Source: Deltaproteobacteria bacterium | GTDB taxonomy: Bacteria; Desulfobacterota; Desulfuromonadia; Desulfuromonadales; Geopsychrobacteraceae | Length of the DNA stretch: 62,597 nucleotides | NCBI GenBank assembly: GCA_024276905.1 | Contig: JAJRWF010000152.1 | Coordinates: 1 to 62,597, forward strand | Direction of reading: 5' to 3' | Part shown: positions 1 through 9,178 of the stretch, in pieces | How the letters are laid out: the number at the start of each line of letters is the position of its first letter | How positions within the stretch are numbered: position 1 is the first letter of the stretch | Made by a program: the position numbers and the translations under genes | The notes under the pieces: model-generated | Told to the model about the DNA's origin: nothing | The model's database searches: none | The model's input: the letters and a program-made list of their open reading frames with translations, nothing else

Positions 1-42
1 GATGAGGATGAGGACGAAGAACTCGCCGACGAAGACGATTGA
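1..42 (+). CDS. C-terminal end of an acidic protein (partial)
   Basis: The first 13 codons read as a run of Asp and Glu with one Leu and one Ala, then TGA at 40-42. The gene begins outside the window. Acidic tails of this kind occur on many unrelated proteins, so no function can be given. The reading frame is supported only by composition and by the stop lying just before a hairpin. Confidence 0.5.
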   Translation, partial: DEDEDEELADEDD

Positions 43-58
43 GCCCCTTCTCCGGCCT

Positions 59-103
59 GCTGATATGCCATGCGTCTGCTTCGCGTGGGCGTGGTATATC
101 AGC
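59..103 (+). terminator. Stem-loop after the acidic protein, possible terminator
   Basis: Arms at 59-73 and 89-103 pair over about 15 bases with two G-T wobbles, around a loop of about 15 bases. No clear T-run follows, so it may be a weak or factor-assisted terminator, or an mRNA 3' end structure. It separates the preceding gene from rsgA. Confidence 0.4.
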
Positions 104-126
104 GGGCTTCATGCTAGTCTTGCCCC

Positions 127-1134
127 ATGACTCTTGAAGATTACGGCTGGAACCAAGACTTTGCCCGCCAGTTTTCGGTTTTTACTGCACAGGGATTTGT
201 GCCGGCTCGGGTGATCCGTGGGGAAAAAAACTATTTTCGGGTGATCTGTGAAGCCGGTGAGTTGACGGTCCGTTTTGCCGGCAAGTTGCGCCATCGCGCC
301 GGTGGACGACAGGATCTGCCGGTTGTCGGTGACTGGGTGGCGGTTGAACCTCAGCTGGAACAGGAGCGGGGAATCATCCATGGAATTTTGACGCGGTTTT
401 CCTCTTTTGCACGGAACTTGCCGGGACGGCGTAAAGGAAAAGGCCGCGAACGGATCGAGCAACAGGTCATCGCGGCTAATGTCGAACGAATTCTGATCGT
501 CTGTGGCCTTGATCAGGATTTCAGTCTACGGCGGATCGAACGTTACCTGACCCTGGTGACCGCTGGTGGTGCCGACGCTGTCGTGGTGTTGAACAAGGCC
601 GACCTCAGTACGACGACCGAGCTCCAGCGACGGCAAGTGGTCGAGATTGCCGGTGACGCACCGGTTGCATTGCTCTGTGCCAGAGAGCAGGGCCAGGTCG
701 AACAACTCAGAACCTACCTCAAGCCGGGGGAAACCCTGGCCCTGCTCGGATCGTCGGGAGTGGGTAAATCGACGATTATCAATGTGCTGCTCGGGGAAGA
801 CCGTCAGAAGATTGCCGAGGTCAGCAGTACGCTTGGCAAGGGGCGTCATACCACCACCCACAGGGAACTTTTTCTACTGCCGGAGGGCGGTATTCTGATG
901 GACAATCCGGGAATGCGGGAGTTGCACCTCTGGGGCGAAGAGGAGGATCTCGCAGAATCCTTTGCCGACATTGAAACCCTGGCCTTGCAGTGCCGTTTTT
1001 CAAATTGCGGTCACCGCAGCGAACCAGGTTGTGCTGTGCTGGCGGCCCTGGAACTGCGGCAGTTTGATGCACAACGCCTGGAAAATTATCTGCGCTTGAA
1101 AGAAGAACTCTCCCAGCTGCAACGTCGGCGCTGA
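127..1134 (+). CDS. rsgA: Ribosome small subunit-dependent GTPase A (RsgA/YjeQ)
   Basis: A 335-residue circularly permuted GTPase that in known members checks late maturation of the 30S subunit. An N-terminal OB-fold-like part (about 1-75) is followed by G4 (NKAD, near 155), then the P-loop GSSGVGKS at 208-215, then G3 (DNPGM, near 258); this order is diagnostic. A zinc-binding C-terminal segment has Cys289, Cys294, His296 and Cys302. Length is normal for the family. The ATG at 127 has no strong Shine-Dalgarno sequence. It stands alone between a hairpin and a separately promoted sensor gene. Confidence 0.95.
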   Translation: MTLEDYGWNQDFARQFSVFTAQGFVPARVIRGEKNYFRVICEAGELTVRFAGKLRHRAGGRQDLPVVGDWVAVEPQLEQERGIIHGILTRFSSFARNLPGRRKGKGRERIEQQVIAANVERILIVCGLDQDFSLRRIERYLTLVTAGGADAVVVLNKADLSTTTELQRRQVVEIAGDAPVALLCAREQGQVEQLRTYLKPGETLALLGSSGVGKSTIINVLLGEDRQKIAEVSSTLGKGRHTTTHRELFLLPEGGILMDNPGMRELHLWGEEEDLAESFADIETLALQCRFSNCGHRSEPGCAVLAALELRQFDAQRLENYLRLKEELSQLQRRR

Positions 1135-1182
1135 TCTTCGCTATTGTCTCTTCCCCTTCCCCCTGAAATCTCTGATCAAAAC

Positions 1183-1210
1183 TTGCATCTCTTGCGAAAT
1201 AGAGTAATAC
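1183..1210 (+). promoter_or_regulatory. Candidate sigma-70 promoter for the GGDEF/EAL sensor
   Basis: TTGCAT (1183-1188) and TAATAC (1205-1210) are separated by 16 bases in the AT-rich gap between rsgA and the sensor gene that starts at 1277. Found by eye from hexamer match and spacing only. Confidence 0.35.
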
Positions 1211-1276
1211 TTGCCTGATTAGAGGTCTGTTAATTTATTAAGGCTAATTGTTCGACCGTAGCCGTGGGGGAAGAGA

Positions 1277-4200
1277 GTGCGACGGTTTTTTCTGATACTG
1301 GTGACGGGAAGTATCCTCCTTCCAGCGGGATCGCTGCGGGCTGCGGAACAGGTGTATCGTATCGGCATCTATCAGAACCCGCCGCTGGTTTTTCTGGATG
1401 AAGCGGGCAATCCCAGCGGTTTTTTCCCCGAACTTCTCGCCGCCGCCAGTCGGAATCGTGACTGGTCTCTGGATTACATTTTCTGCAACTGGTCAGAATG
1501 TCTGCAGCAGCTAGAGCAGGGTCGTCTAGATCTGCTGGCTCCCATCGCCTTCACTCCACCGCGCAGTCGCGCCTATGATTTTCTGGAAACGACGGTACTC
1601 TCCAACTGGGGGCAGATTTATATCCCACCGCAGTCAAAGGTCTCCTCCATTCTTGACCTTGACGACAAACGTGTGGCGACAGTTGCCGATGATGTATATC
1701 TGGAAGGGCCCGGGGGACTACGTGAACTGGCGCACAATTTCGATCTGACAATCAGTTTTGTCCAGGTCGAGAATTATGATCGCGCATTGCATGCCGTCAG
1801 TGAGGGGCGGGCCGATGTCGCTCTGGTTAACCGGATCTTCGGGGCCTGGCATCGCGAGAAATTTGATCTTGTTGCAAGCTCTGTCCTGATTAACCCGGTT
1901 GATATCCGGATTGCTTTCGCCCGCGGGCAGGGGGGGGCTTTACGAGCTGAGCTCGATACTGTCCTTGGGGGCTGGAAGGAGAAAGACGGTTCGATCTATC
2001 ATCGTTTGTTGATGAAGTGGCTTTCTCCAGAGCGGCAGCAGAATTTCCTGCCGCTCTGGTTTGTTCCTTTGCTTACGGCACTGGTGACATCGTTGATGGC
2101 GATGTGGCTGATTATCCTTTTGACCCGGCGACAGGTCAGGCTGCAGACACGGCGCGTCAAGGCCAAGAATCGTCTGCTGGAAAAGGAGTTACAGGCGCGC
2201 TACAGAATCGAAGACGAACTCAAAGAACGGCAGCAGCAGTATCGGGTGTTGTTCGAGGAAAACCAGTCGGTGATGCTGCTGGTTGATCCTGAAACAGAAC
2301 AAATTGTTGATGCCAATCCGGCCGCCAGCCGTTTTTACGGTTACCCCCCTGATGTGCTCAAAGGCTTGCCTGTCAGTCGGATCAATACCGCTCCTCCGGA
2401 GGAAATTCGTGCCCGGTTTGCCGAGGTTCACGACGGAGCAGAGCACAAGTTCGAGTTTGTGCATCGCCAGGCAGACGGCAGCCTGCGCGATGTGGAGGTC
2501 TACTGTGGTCCAATGGTGGTCGGCGGGCGAAAACTTCTTTGTTCGGTCATTCATGACACTTCGGAGCGCCGCCGTTTTCAGGACGAATTGACCGAGAAAC
2601 ACCGGTTCTTGCAGACTGTTATCGATGGTGTCGCCGATCCGATTACCGTGATTGCGACCGACTTCAAGGTTCTGATGATGAACCGGGTGGCGGCCGAGAC
2701 CCTGTCTGGCCGATCCTATGACCGGAATAATTTCTGCTGCTATGAGCTGCTTCATCAACTGGACAGACCCTGTCAGGGCGGCGATCATCCCTGTCCCCTC
2801 GAAGAGGTCCGACAGACCGGTGAAACAGTGACCATGATTCATCATCACAAGCGGGGCAAGGATGACCGGATCTATGAACTGACTGCTTCCCCGTTATGGA
2901 ATACCGATGGGAGCTTGCGCGGGATCATCGAGGCCTCGCGGGATATCACCGATCGGCTCAAAGTCGAAGAGCTGCTGAGTGAGAATGAGAAACGCCTTCA
3001 GCACCTGGCCCATCATGATCCGCTGACCGATCTGCCGAACCGGTTATTATTTGAGGATCGACTGCGTCATGCCCTGGCGCAGGCCCAGCGCAGAGGGCGC
3101 AAGATGGCGCTGATGTTTATCGATCTCGATCGCTTCAAGAACATCAACGATACCCTGGGCCACGAAGTGGGGGACCACCTGCTGGTTGAAGTTGCCCGCC
3201 GCTTGCGGGCTTCGGTGCGTGAAGGGGATACCGTGGCCCGGCTTGGTGGCGATGAGTTCCTGGTTCTGCTGGAAGAGGTTGATGGTTTCCAGGCCGTCGC
3301 AACCATGGCGCAACGGATTCGCAGTGCCTTGAGACGCAGTGCAGAAATCGACAGCTATCAGCTGGTCGCAACCGGCAGCATCGGGATCAGCATCTATCCC
3401 GGTGATGCGGATACCGCCGAGGAATTGCTTAAATGCGCCGATGTCGCCATGTATCATGCCAAGGAGGAAGGCAAAGATAATTACCAGTTCTATACGCCGC
3501 GCCTCAATGCCCGCGCGCACGAAATGTTGCTGCTGGAGCGTGATCTGCGGCAGGCGCTTGAGGATGAGCAGCTCTGTCTCTTCTATCAGCCGCAGGTCGA
3601 ATTGAAAACCGGGCGCCTGATCGGAGTTGAAGCTCTGGTGCGTTGGCACCATCCACAGCAGGGGCTGGTACCACCGGATGATTTTATCCCTCTGGCCGAG
3701 GAAACCGGGCTGATTGCGCCGATCGGTGAATGGGTGTTGCGTGAAGCCTGCCGGCAGCAGGTCGCCTGGCAACAACAGGATTTTCCCGAATTGCGCATGG
3801 CGGTCAATATTTCCGGACGCCAGCTCAAGCAGCCTGATTTTGTTGAGACTGTCGATCTGATTCTGACCGAAACCGGTATTGATCCGAGCGATCTGGAACT
3901 GGAGATCACCGAAAGCATTATCATGCGTGACGTGAAATCGACGATTATGATCCTGACCGACCTGCGGATGCGGGGTATCCGGTTGGCAATCGATGATTTC
4001 GGGACCGGGTATTCCTCACTCAGTTATCTCAACCGTTTCCCGGTTGACCAGTTGAAGATCGATCACTCCTTTGTTTTCCGGCTCGGCGATGACAAGGAAC
4101 CGGTTGTGATCGTCGATGCGGTGATCGCCCTTGGCCGCAGTATGAACCTTGAGGTGATTGCCGAGGGCATCGAGTCGCAGCAGCAGATGGAGATACTCGC

Positions 4201-4351
4201 TGCCCGTGGCTGTCATCTCGGTCAGGGCTATCTCTTCAGCCGTCCGATTCCCGGACCAGAACTGCGCGAAAAATTCCTGACCGGAATCAGCAGCGTCAGG
4301 CGTGACGAACCGCGTGGTTTCCGATTCAATTTTCCTGAACAGGATGCCTGA
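1277..4351 (+). CDS. Membrane sensor with SBP_bac_3, two PAS, GGDEF and EAL domains
   Basis: A 1024-residue cyclic-di-GMP enzyme with a signal peptide, a periplasmic amino-acid-binding-like domain (about 25-250), one transmembrane helix (about 261-283), two PAS regions (about 315-560), then GGDEF and EAL. The cyclase motif GGDEF is intact at about 657, with an RxxD inhibitory site five residues before it. The EAL domain (EALVRW near 785) keeps the LEITE, DDFGTGYSSLSYL, lysine, EGIES and GQGY elements, so both activities look possible. Start is GTG at 1277 behind GGGGAAGAG; the signal peptide begins there. It probably senses a small periplasmic ligand. The 3' end overlaps the convergent methyltransferase gene by 26 bases. 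Confidence 0.93.
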   Translation: MRRFFLILVTGSILLPAGSLRAAEQVYRIGIYQNPPLVFLDEAGNPSGFFPELLAAASRNRDWSLDYIFCNWSECLQQLEQGRLDLLAPIAFTPPRSRAYDFLETTVLSNWGQIYIPPQSKVSSILDLDDKRVATVADDVYLEGPGGLRELAHNFDLTISFVQVENYDRALHAVSEGRADVALVNRIFGAWHREKFDLVASSVLINPVDIRIAFARGQGGALRAELDTVLGGWKEKDGSIYHRLLMKWLSPERQQNFLPLWFVPLLTALVTSLMAMWLIILLTRRQVRLQTRRVKAKNRLLEKELQARYRIEDELKERQQQYRVLFEENQSVMLLVDPETEQIVDANPAASRFYGYPPDVLKGLPVSRINTAPPEEIRARFAEVHDGAEHKFEFVHRQADGSLRDVEVYCGPMVVGGRKLLCSVIHDTSERRRFQDELTEKHRFLQTVIDGVADPITVIATDFKVLMMNRVAAETLSGRSYDRNNFCCYELLHQLDRPCQGGDHPCPLEEVRQTGETVTMIHHHKRGKDDRIYELTASPLWNTDGSLRGIIEASRDITDRLKVEELLSENEKRLQHLAHHDPLTDLPNRLLFEDRLRHALAQAQRRGRKMALMFIDLDRFKNINDTLGHEVGDHLLVEVARRLRASVREGDTVARLGGDEFLVLLEEVDGFQAVATMAQRIRSALRRSAEIDSYQLVATGSIGISIYPGDADTAEELLKCADVAMYHAKEEGKDNYQFYTPRLNARAHEMLLLERDLRQALEDEQLCLFYQPQVELKTGRLIGVEALVRWHHPQQGLVPPDDFIPLAEETGLIAPIGEWVLREACRQQVAWQQQDFPELRMAVNISGRQLKQPDFVETVDLILTETGIDPSDLELEITESIIMRDVKSTIMILTDLRMRGIRLAIDDFGTGYSSLSYLNRFPVDQLKIDHSFVFRLGDDKEPVVIVDAVIALGRSMNLEVIAEGIESQQQMEILAARGCHLGQGYLFSRPIPGPELREKFLTGISSVRRDEPRGFRFNFPEQDA

Positions 4352-5354
4352 AATTTGCGGTTTTCCCTGCCAGCAGCACGCCGCTGCGGTTATGGGGCGG
4401 TAGCGGCAAGCGTTCGCTATGCATCAGCCCGGCAGCAGCCAGCATCTCACGCAACTCGCCCTCGGTGTAGGCCGCACCCTCGTCGGTTCCCAACAACATA
4501 TTCAGGGCGAACAATGCCGGATAGACCGGCCCCGGCCCCTGATCATCGAGGATGAATTCATGGATGATCAGCATCCCGTCCGCGGAGAGAGCCGCAGCGG
4601 CCTTGGCGAGCAGGGCCCGGCAGTTGGTTTCTCCTTCACCATGCAGAATGTGCGACATCCAGATCAGGTCATAGGTCTCAGGCAGATCGGACTGGTTGAA
4701 ATCACCGGCGAAAAAATTAATGCGATCGGTCATGGCGGCATCCGCTATAGCCGATTCGGCCAGCTTTTGACTGCCCGGCAAATCAAAAATCGTCGCACGA
4801 AGATCGGGATTGTGACGACAGAAATGGATGGCCCAGGTCCCGGGTCCGCCACCGAGATCAAGCATTTTGCGGCCTGTGCCGAGAGTGATCTGCGCGACCA
4901 GTTGCGGGGCCAGCAGATTGGCGAGATTTTGCATGCCGAGCAGAAAACTCTCGCACCATTTTTCAGCCGAGACACCTGAACACTGACGCTGCGGCTGGCC
5001 GGTTGTGACCGCCTGGTCAAGCCGGGCCCAGGATTCGACCAGATGATGCTGGTGGCTGATGATGTTGCCCAGATATTCTGCCGCCCCCGGCAGCAGAAAT
5101 TGTTTCGCCGCCGCAGAACATCGGTAGTTATCCGTCTGCTGTTCCAGCAGGCCGAGTGCGGCAAGGGCACGCAACAGCATCCCCAGTGCGCGTGGCTCGG
5201 CGCCAATACGGCCCGCCAGTCCTGCAGCGCTGTCTGGTTCGGTATCAAGCCGTTTGAAAATATCGAGCTCGACTGCGGCCATAATCGTGCATCCTTGCCA
5301 GTAGCTGCCGGTTGTTTCGAGCAGGGTGGGTGCCGTCCAGTCTCCAGATGTCAT
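4326..5354 (-). CDS. SAM-dependent O-methyltransferase, hydroxyindole/COMT-like
   Basis: A 342-residue class I methyltransferase. The N-terminal 100 residues form a winged-helix dimerisation region as in plant and bacterial O-methyltransferases. The SAM-binding motif LDLGGGPGT lies at 165-173, and a later segment (IWMSHILHGEGE) matches the family catalytic-histidine region. Length is normal. Its ATG overlaps the stop of the upstream small gene in an ATGA, so the two are translationally coupled. The substrate cannot be told from sequence; relatives in bacteria methylate aromatic hydroxyls in secondary metabolites or quinone-like compounds. Confidence 0.85.
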   Translation of the reverse strand: MTSGDWTAPTLLETTGSYWQGCTIMAAVELDIFKRLDTEPDSAAGLAGRIGAEPRALGMLLRALAALGLLEQQTDNYRCSAAAKQFLLPGAAEYLGNIISHQHHLVESWARLDQAVTTGQPQRQCSGVSAEKWCESFLLGMQNLANLLAPQLVAQITLGTGRKMLDLGGGPGTWAIHFCRHNPDLRATIFDLPGSQKLAESAIADAAMTDRINFFAGDFNQSDLPETYDLIWMSHILHGEGETNCRALLAKAAAALSADGMLIIHEFILDDQGPGPVYPALFALNMLLGTDEGAAYTEGELREMLAAAGLMHSERLPLPPHNRSGVLLAGKTANFRHPVQEN

Positions 5355-5665
5355 CTCGCCTCCTGTCTGTTCAACTTGCGCTCAACGCTTTCGACCTTGT
5401 CCGCCATGGTCTGTTTGCGATCGGTGCGGGTGCCAAGTTTGATGCTGGTAGTGATCCGTGGGGCACCCATCTCATGTACCCGTTCATGACAGCGGCGGAT
5501 TGCGGCAAAGACCTGGTTATATTCGCCTTCGATATTGGTTCCGTAGGCGTGCAGGGAAATTTCCAGTCCGGCCTCTTCGAGGACCTGCTGACAGGCGGCA
5601 ATGTACGTGGAAACTGAAACTCCGACACCCATAGGGACGATACAGAGATCGACGATAACCTGCAT
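5351..5665 (-). CDS. MTH1187/YkoF-type thiamine-binding family protein
   Basis: A 104-residue protein of the small ferredoxin-like family (PF01910; MTH1187, YqgV), with the typical start QVIVDLCIVPMG and the segment GTNIEGEY. Members bind thiamine or related ligands as oligomers; the cellular role is unclear. An upstream TTG (5671) is in frame, but AAGGAG lies six bases before the ATG at 5665, which is therefore preferred. The stop overlaps the methyltransferase start by four bases, an arrangement that suggests a shared task. Confidence 0.8.
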   Translation of the reverse strand: MQVIVDLCIVPMGVGVSVSTYIAACQQVLEEAGLEISLHAYGTNIEGEYNQVFAAIRRCHERVHEMGAPRITTSIKLGTRTDRKQTMADKVESVERKLNRQEAR

Positions 5666-5758
5666 ACTCAACTCCTTGCCCGGAAAGGGTGTAAGACAAT
5701 ATATTTGCTGAAGTATAGCGCGCTCGGCAGATTGTTGCGAACCTTGAGTTGCTGACAG

Positions 5759-5787
5759 TTGACCCTGACTTGCCGCTGGGCTTTAAT
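5759..5787 (+). promoter_or_regulatory. Sigma-70-type promoter for the RHH-like gene
   Basis: TTGACC (5759-5764), a 17-base spacer and TTTAAT (5782-5787) give a near-consensus promoter about 45 bases before the ATG at 5832. The leader between 5789 and 5822 is AT-rich and contains GTAAA/TTTAC words in opposite orientation, a possible operator. Confidence 0.5.
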
Positions 5788-5831
5788 GTTGTAAACATTC
5801 GTAAAAAATTTAGTTTTACACGGAGGGTTGA

Positions 5832-6218
5832 ATGATGGAACCGCAGGATCTTGTCCTACGCTGGCATGAAGAAACGAAGCACCCCCTGACCCCCAAACAG
5901 ATCTCGATCCGGCTGCCGATTGATACCGCAGCCAAGGTTGCTGCACTCTGCGAGATCTACCCGGCGCGCACCAAGACCGAAATCATTGCTGATCTGGTTG
6001 CGACCTCAGTCGATCAGCTGGTCCGGGCGCTGCCGAGTGAAAAAGGGGACCTGCTGGAGTCCGAATCGATTCCCGGGCAGATTCGGGTCTATCAGGACGT
6101 CGGTCCCAAGGGCCGCTTTCTGGAAGGGACAGCGCGCCATCTGCGCCAGCTGGAAGATGAGGTCGGTCTTGATGAGCCGATTCCGGTGCCCTTGCCGCAT
6201 GTGCGGATGCGGGAATAG
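5832..6218 (+). CDS. Small ribbon-helix-helix-like protein, function unknown
   Basis: A 128-residue protein with a strong ribosome site (GGAGG, 5822-5826) before ATG ATG. Residues about 23-65 read as ISIRLPIDTAAKV followed by two helices, which resembles a CopG/MetJ-type ribbon-helix-helix DNA-binding fold. The C-terminal half is unique here and ends in a proline-rich tail. No toxin-like partner is next to it, so it is not obviously an antitoxin. A near-consensus promoter precedes it. The fold assignment is an inference from pattern only. Confidence 0.6.
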   Translation: MMEPQDLVLRWHEETKHPLTPKQISIRLPIDTAAKVAALCEIYPARTKTEIIADLVATSVDQLVRALPSEKGDLLESESIPGQIRVYQDVGPKGRFLEGTARHLRQLEDEVGLDEPIPVPLPHVRMRE

Positions 6219-6277
6219 ATCGTAAGGCAGGAAGTGAGAGACCGGAAACTGTTGAACATCACGCTCCTCGCCGCTGT

Positions 6278-8401
6278 TTATAATCTCGCCGCCAGTTCTG
6301 CCGGGTCGGTGACCGGTCGACCGCAGGCATGGTTTTCACACAGGTAGGCGGTTGCCAAATCATCGACCATCTTCATTCCTTGCGTAAACGGTGCGATTGC
6401 GGCGATTTGAGATCGGTTCTCCGGTTCGATCAGCAGCAGTGACATCAGGGGCTGATAAGACGCACGTGCTGTTTTCAGCAGCTCCTGCGTCCCTGGATCA
6501 TTGCGCTGACCGACGATCACCAGTTCGCGGGATCTGCCGATCATCCGCTCTGCCGCTGCCAGCAGGTGTGAAAAGCCCTGCGGATAGCGTTTGACTTCCG
6601 CCGCCGCCCCTTCAAGAAGTTGCTCCGCGCGTTGCTGCCAGCGCAGATCGCCGCTCAGCTGTGACAGCCGTGCGGCGACCTCCAGTGCCACCGAAGGTGT
6701 CGACGGCATGGCCCCGTCGTAGCGTTCGCTGGTGCGTTGCGGCAGATCCTCCCGATCCGCACTGGTGTAGATGGTGCCATCGGCGGCAAAGTCACGAAAG
6801 AGGTTCTCGGCCAGTGTGATCGCCTGTTGCAGACGCAGCGGGTCGAGGCTGACGGCATAAAGGTCGAGCAGCCCGCGAGCGACGTAGGCGTAGTCTTCAC
6901 CGAAAGCGTCAATTGCCGCCTGGCCGTTACGCCAGCGCCGCAGCAGTCGGCCGTCGGGTGTGCGCATTTTTGTCAGAATGAAATCAGCGCTGTCTTCTGC
7001 TGCCCGGCGCAGACTGTCATCCTGCAGAACCCGGGCGCCCTTGCTCAGGGCCGAGACCACCATGCCGTTCCAGGCTGCCAGCACCTTGTCATCGCGAAAG
7101 GGCTGCGGTCGCTTGTTGCGTTTCAGCAATAATTTCTTGCGTGCAGTCTCAAGTTCGGTTCTCAAAACCTCAGACGTGACCCCGAAGCGTTCTGCCCAGT
7201 CTTTCAGATCTCCGCTGCGGTAGAGGATATTGGCCTGCGTTGTTTCGCCAGGGACTTCGGAACTGAAGTTGCCGTTTTCCTCGACATGAAAGAAGCGGGT
7301 CAGGCGTGCTCCGGTTTCTTTGCCGAGGATTGCCAGCAGTTCACTCTTTTCCCAGAGGTAAGTGCGGCCTTCAACTCCTTCCGTATCAGCATCTTCAGCT
7401 GAATAGAATCCCCCTTGCGGATCTTGCATCCGTTGCTGCAGGTACCCGAATATTTCGCGGGCGGTCTCGGCGTAACGAGTCTTACCCGTGATCTGAAAGG
7501 CGTCAAGATAGAGAGCGGCCAGACCGGCCTGATCGTAGAGCATCTTCTCGAAATGCGGCAGCAGCCAGCGGGAATCGGTTGAGTAGCGATGAAATCCGAA
7601 GCCGATCTGATCGTAGATGCCGCCGTTACGCATCGCGGTCAGGGTCGCTTCAGCCATCTCCAACAATTGAGGATTGGCCTCCGTTTGGTAACGCTGGAGG
7701 AGAAACGCCAGCTGATGCGGGCGGGGAAACTTGGGCGCAGAACCGAAGCCACCATGCCTGGCATCATATTCGGATGTCATCTGCCTGACTGCCTGGCGGG
7801 CAAAGTCGGGAGAAAATTTCTGGTTGTCGGCAGTCGGAGCAAAGCGTGAAAGAAACTCCTGTGCATCCTTGCGGAGCTGCTGTGGATGATCGGCCCAGGC
7901 CCCGGCAATCTGCGGCAGCAGGTCGAGCAGTCCGGGACGGTTGTAGCGGCCCTGCTTTGGCAGATAGGTTGCAGCAAAGAGCGGGACCTTGTCGGGGGTC
8001 ATGATGATTGTCAATGGCCAACCGCCCTGACCGGTCATGCGGGTCGCGACCTGCATGTAGAATTGGTCGATATCGGGGCGTTCTTCACGATCCACCTTGA
8101 TCGAGATGAAATCACGCGTGAGCAGTTGCGCAACGTCCTGGTCTTCAAAACTTTCCCGTTCCATCACATGACACCAGTGACAGGTCGAGTAGCCGATCGA
8201 GAGGAAAATCAGGCGCTGTTCTTTTTGCGACCGGACAAAAGCAGCCTCAGACCAGGGATACCAGTCGACCGGGTTGTCGGCATGCTGCAGCAAGTAAGGG
8301 CTGAGTTCATTCTTTAGCCGGTTGGCGTCGGCTGTTTGCGGAGCGGCAACCATCAGGGCAGAGATGAGGCACAGTGGTGGTAAAAGCGGGTTGAGTGACA
8401 T
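6278..8401 (-). CDS. DUF255 thioredoxin-domain protein (YyaL/SPATA20 family)
   Basis: A 707-residue protein with an N-terminal thioredoxin-like domain containing CHWC at 74-77 and a long C-terminal six-hairpin-glycosidase-like region, the full layout of the YyaL/SSP411 family. Function in bacteria is not settled. An upstream in-frame ATG (8494) exists, but ATG at 8401 is preceded by GGGAG at five bases and starts a clear signal peptide (MSLNPLLPPLCLISALMVAA), so export to the periplasm is likely. Family members usually lack such a peptide, which makes this one a periplasmic variant. Confidence 0.88.
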   Translation of the reverse strand: MSLNPLLPPLCLISALMVAAPQTADANRLKNELSPYLLQHADNPVDWYPWSEAAFVRSQKEQRLIFLSIGYSTCHWCHVMERESFEDQDVAQLLTRDFISIKVDREERPDIDQFYMQVATRMTGQGGWPLTIIMTPDKVPLFAATYLPKQGRYNRPGLLDLLPQIAGAWADHPQQLRKDAQEFLSRFAPTADNQKFSPDFARQAVRQMTSEYDARHGGFGSAPKFPRPHQLAFLLQRYQTEANPQLLEMAEATLTAMRNGGIYDQIGFGFHRYSTDSRWLLPHFEKMLYDQAGLAALYLDAFQITGKTRYAETAREIFGYLQQRMQDPQGGFYSAEDADTEGVEGRTYLWEKSELLAILGKETGARLTRFFHVEENGNFSSEVPGETTQANILYRSGDLKDWAERFGVTSEVLRTELETARKKLLLKRNKRPQPFRDDKVLAAWNGMVVSALSKGARVLQDDSLRRAAEDSADFILTKMRTPDGRLLRRWRNGQAAIDAFGEDYAYVARGLLDLYAVSLDPLRLQQAITLAENLFRDFAADGTIYTSADREDLPQRTSERYDGAMPSTPSVALEVAARLSQLSGDLRWQQRAEQLLEGAAAEVKRYPQGFSHLLAAAERMIGRSRELVIVGQRNDPGTQELLKTARASYQPLMSLLLIEPENRSQIAAIAPFTQGMKMVDDLATAYLCENHACGRPVTDPAELAARL

Positions 8402-8517
8402 GGAGACTCCCAGGGTTGAGGATAGCTCCAGAATTATAACCCGAATTGTCGCCTTTGTGTCAAAGTCGAGAGGCGAGCACCGTGAAGGGCGCATGGCAGG
8501 GATGTTTGCGCTGACGC

Positions 8518-9174
8518 TCAGCTTTTTTCGAGGGCCCGATTGATATCGTCGATCCGGCCGAAAATCAGCAGCATGTCGCTGTCGCGGATCAGATGGTCGG
8601 CAGGTGGCAGCAGCATAAATTCGTCGGTCAGGACATCCTTGATTCCCAGCACAAAGATGCCGTATTTGTGTCGCAGGTTGAGTTCGATAAGGTTCCTGCC
8701 GATGAAACTTTGCGGCGGGGCCAGTTCATTCAGGCTGTAATCCTCGGTCATCGACAGCATGTCGAGGATGTTGGGACTGGCCATGGTGCGCGCAACCTTG
8801 ATCGCCATATCCTTTTCAGGATTGATGATTTCGTGCGCGCCGACCTTGGTCAGGATCCGGCCGTGGTCTTCGTTGACCGACTTGGCCAGAATCCGTTTGA
8901 CCCCGAGTTCCTTAAGGAAGAGGGTGGTCAGGGTCGCGGCGTGGGAGCGCTCGCCGATCGCTACGACCACCGCATCCATCCCGGCCACGCCTTGAGCCTC
9001 GAGAAATTCGCGGTCGGCGGCATCGGCCAGAATGGCGAAGGAGCAGTGCTCCTGCAGTTGTTGGATATGGTTGCGGTTGTTGTCGATCACCATCACCTCA
9101 TGACCGTCCTGGTAGAGATTCGAGGCGATATGAAAACCGAAGTTACCGGCACCGATCACGCAAAAACGTTTCAT
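8518..9174 (-). CDS. trkA: Potassium uptake regulatory subunit TrkA/KtrA
   Basis: A 218-residue peripheral subunit that binds nucleotides and gates the TrkH/KtrB channel. The N-terminal RCK_N Rossmann domain has GAGNFG at 8-13 and the acidic residue VIDNN at the end of the second strand. The RCK_C domain fills about 135-218. The length fits KtrA-type single-repeat proteins, not the double-length E. coli TrkA. It follows the channel gene by four bases in the same direction. Confidence 0.92.
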   Translation of the reverse strand: MKRFCVIGAGNFGFHIASNLYQDGHEVMVIDNNRNHIQQLQEHCSFAILADAADREFLEAQGVAGMDAVVVAIGERSHAATLTTLFLKELGVKRILAKSVNEDHGRILTKVGAHEIINPEKDMAIKVARTMASPNILDMLSMTEDYSLNELAPPQSFIGRNLIELNLRHKYGIFVLGIKDVLTDEFMLLPPADHLIRDSDMLLIFGRIDDINRALEKS

Positions 9175-9178
9175 GGCG

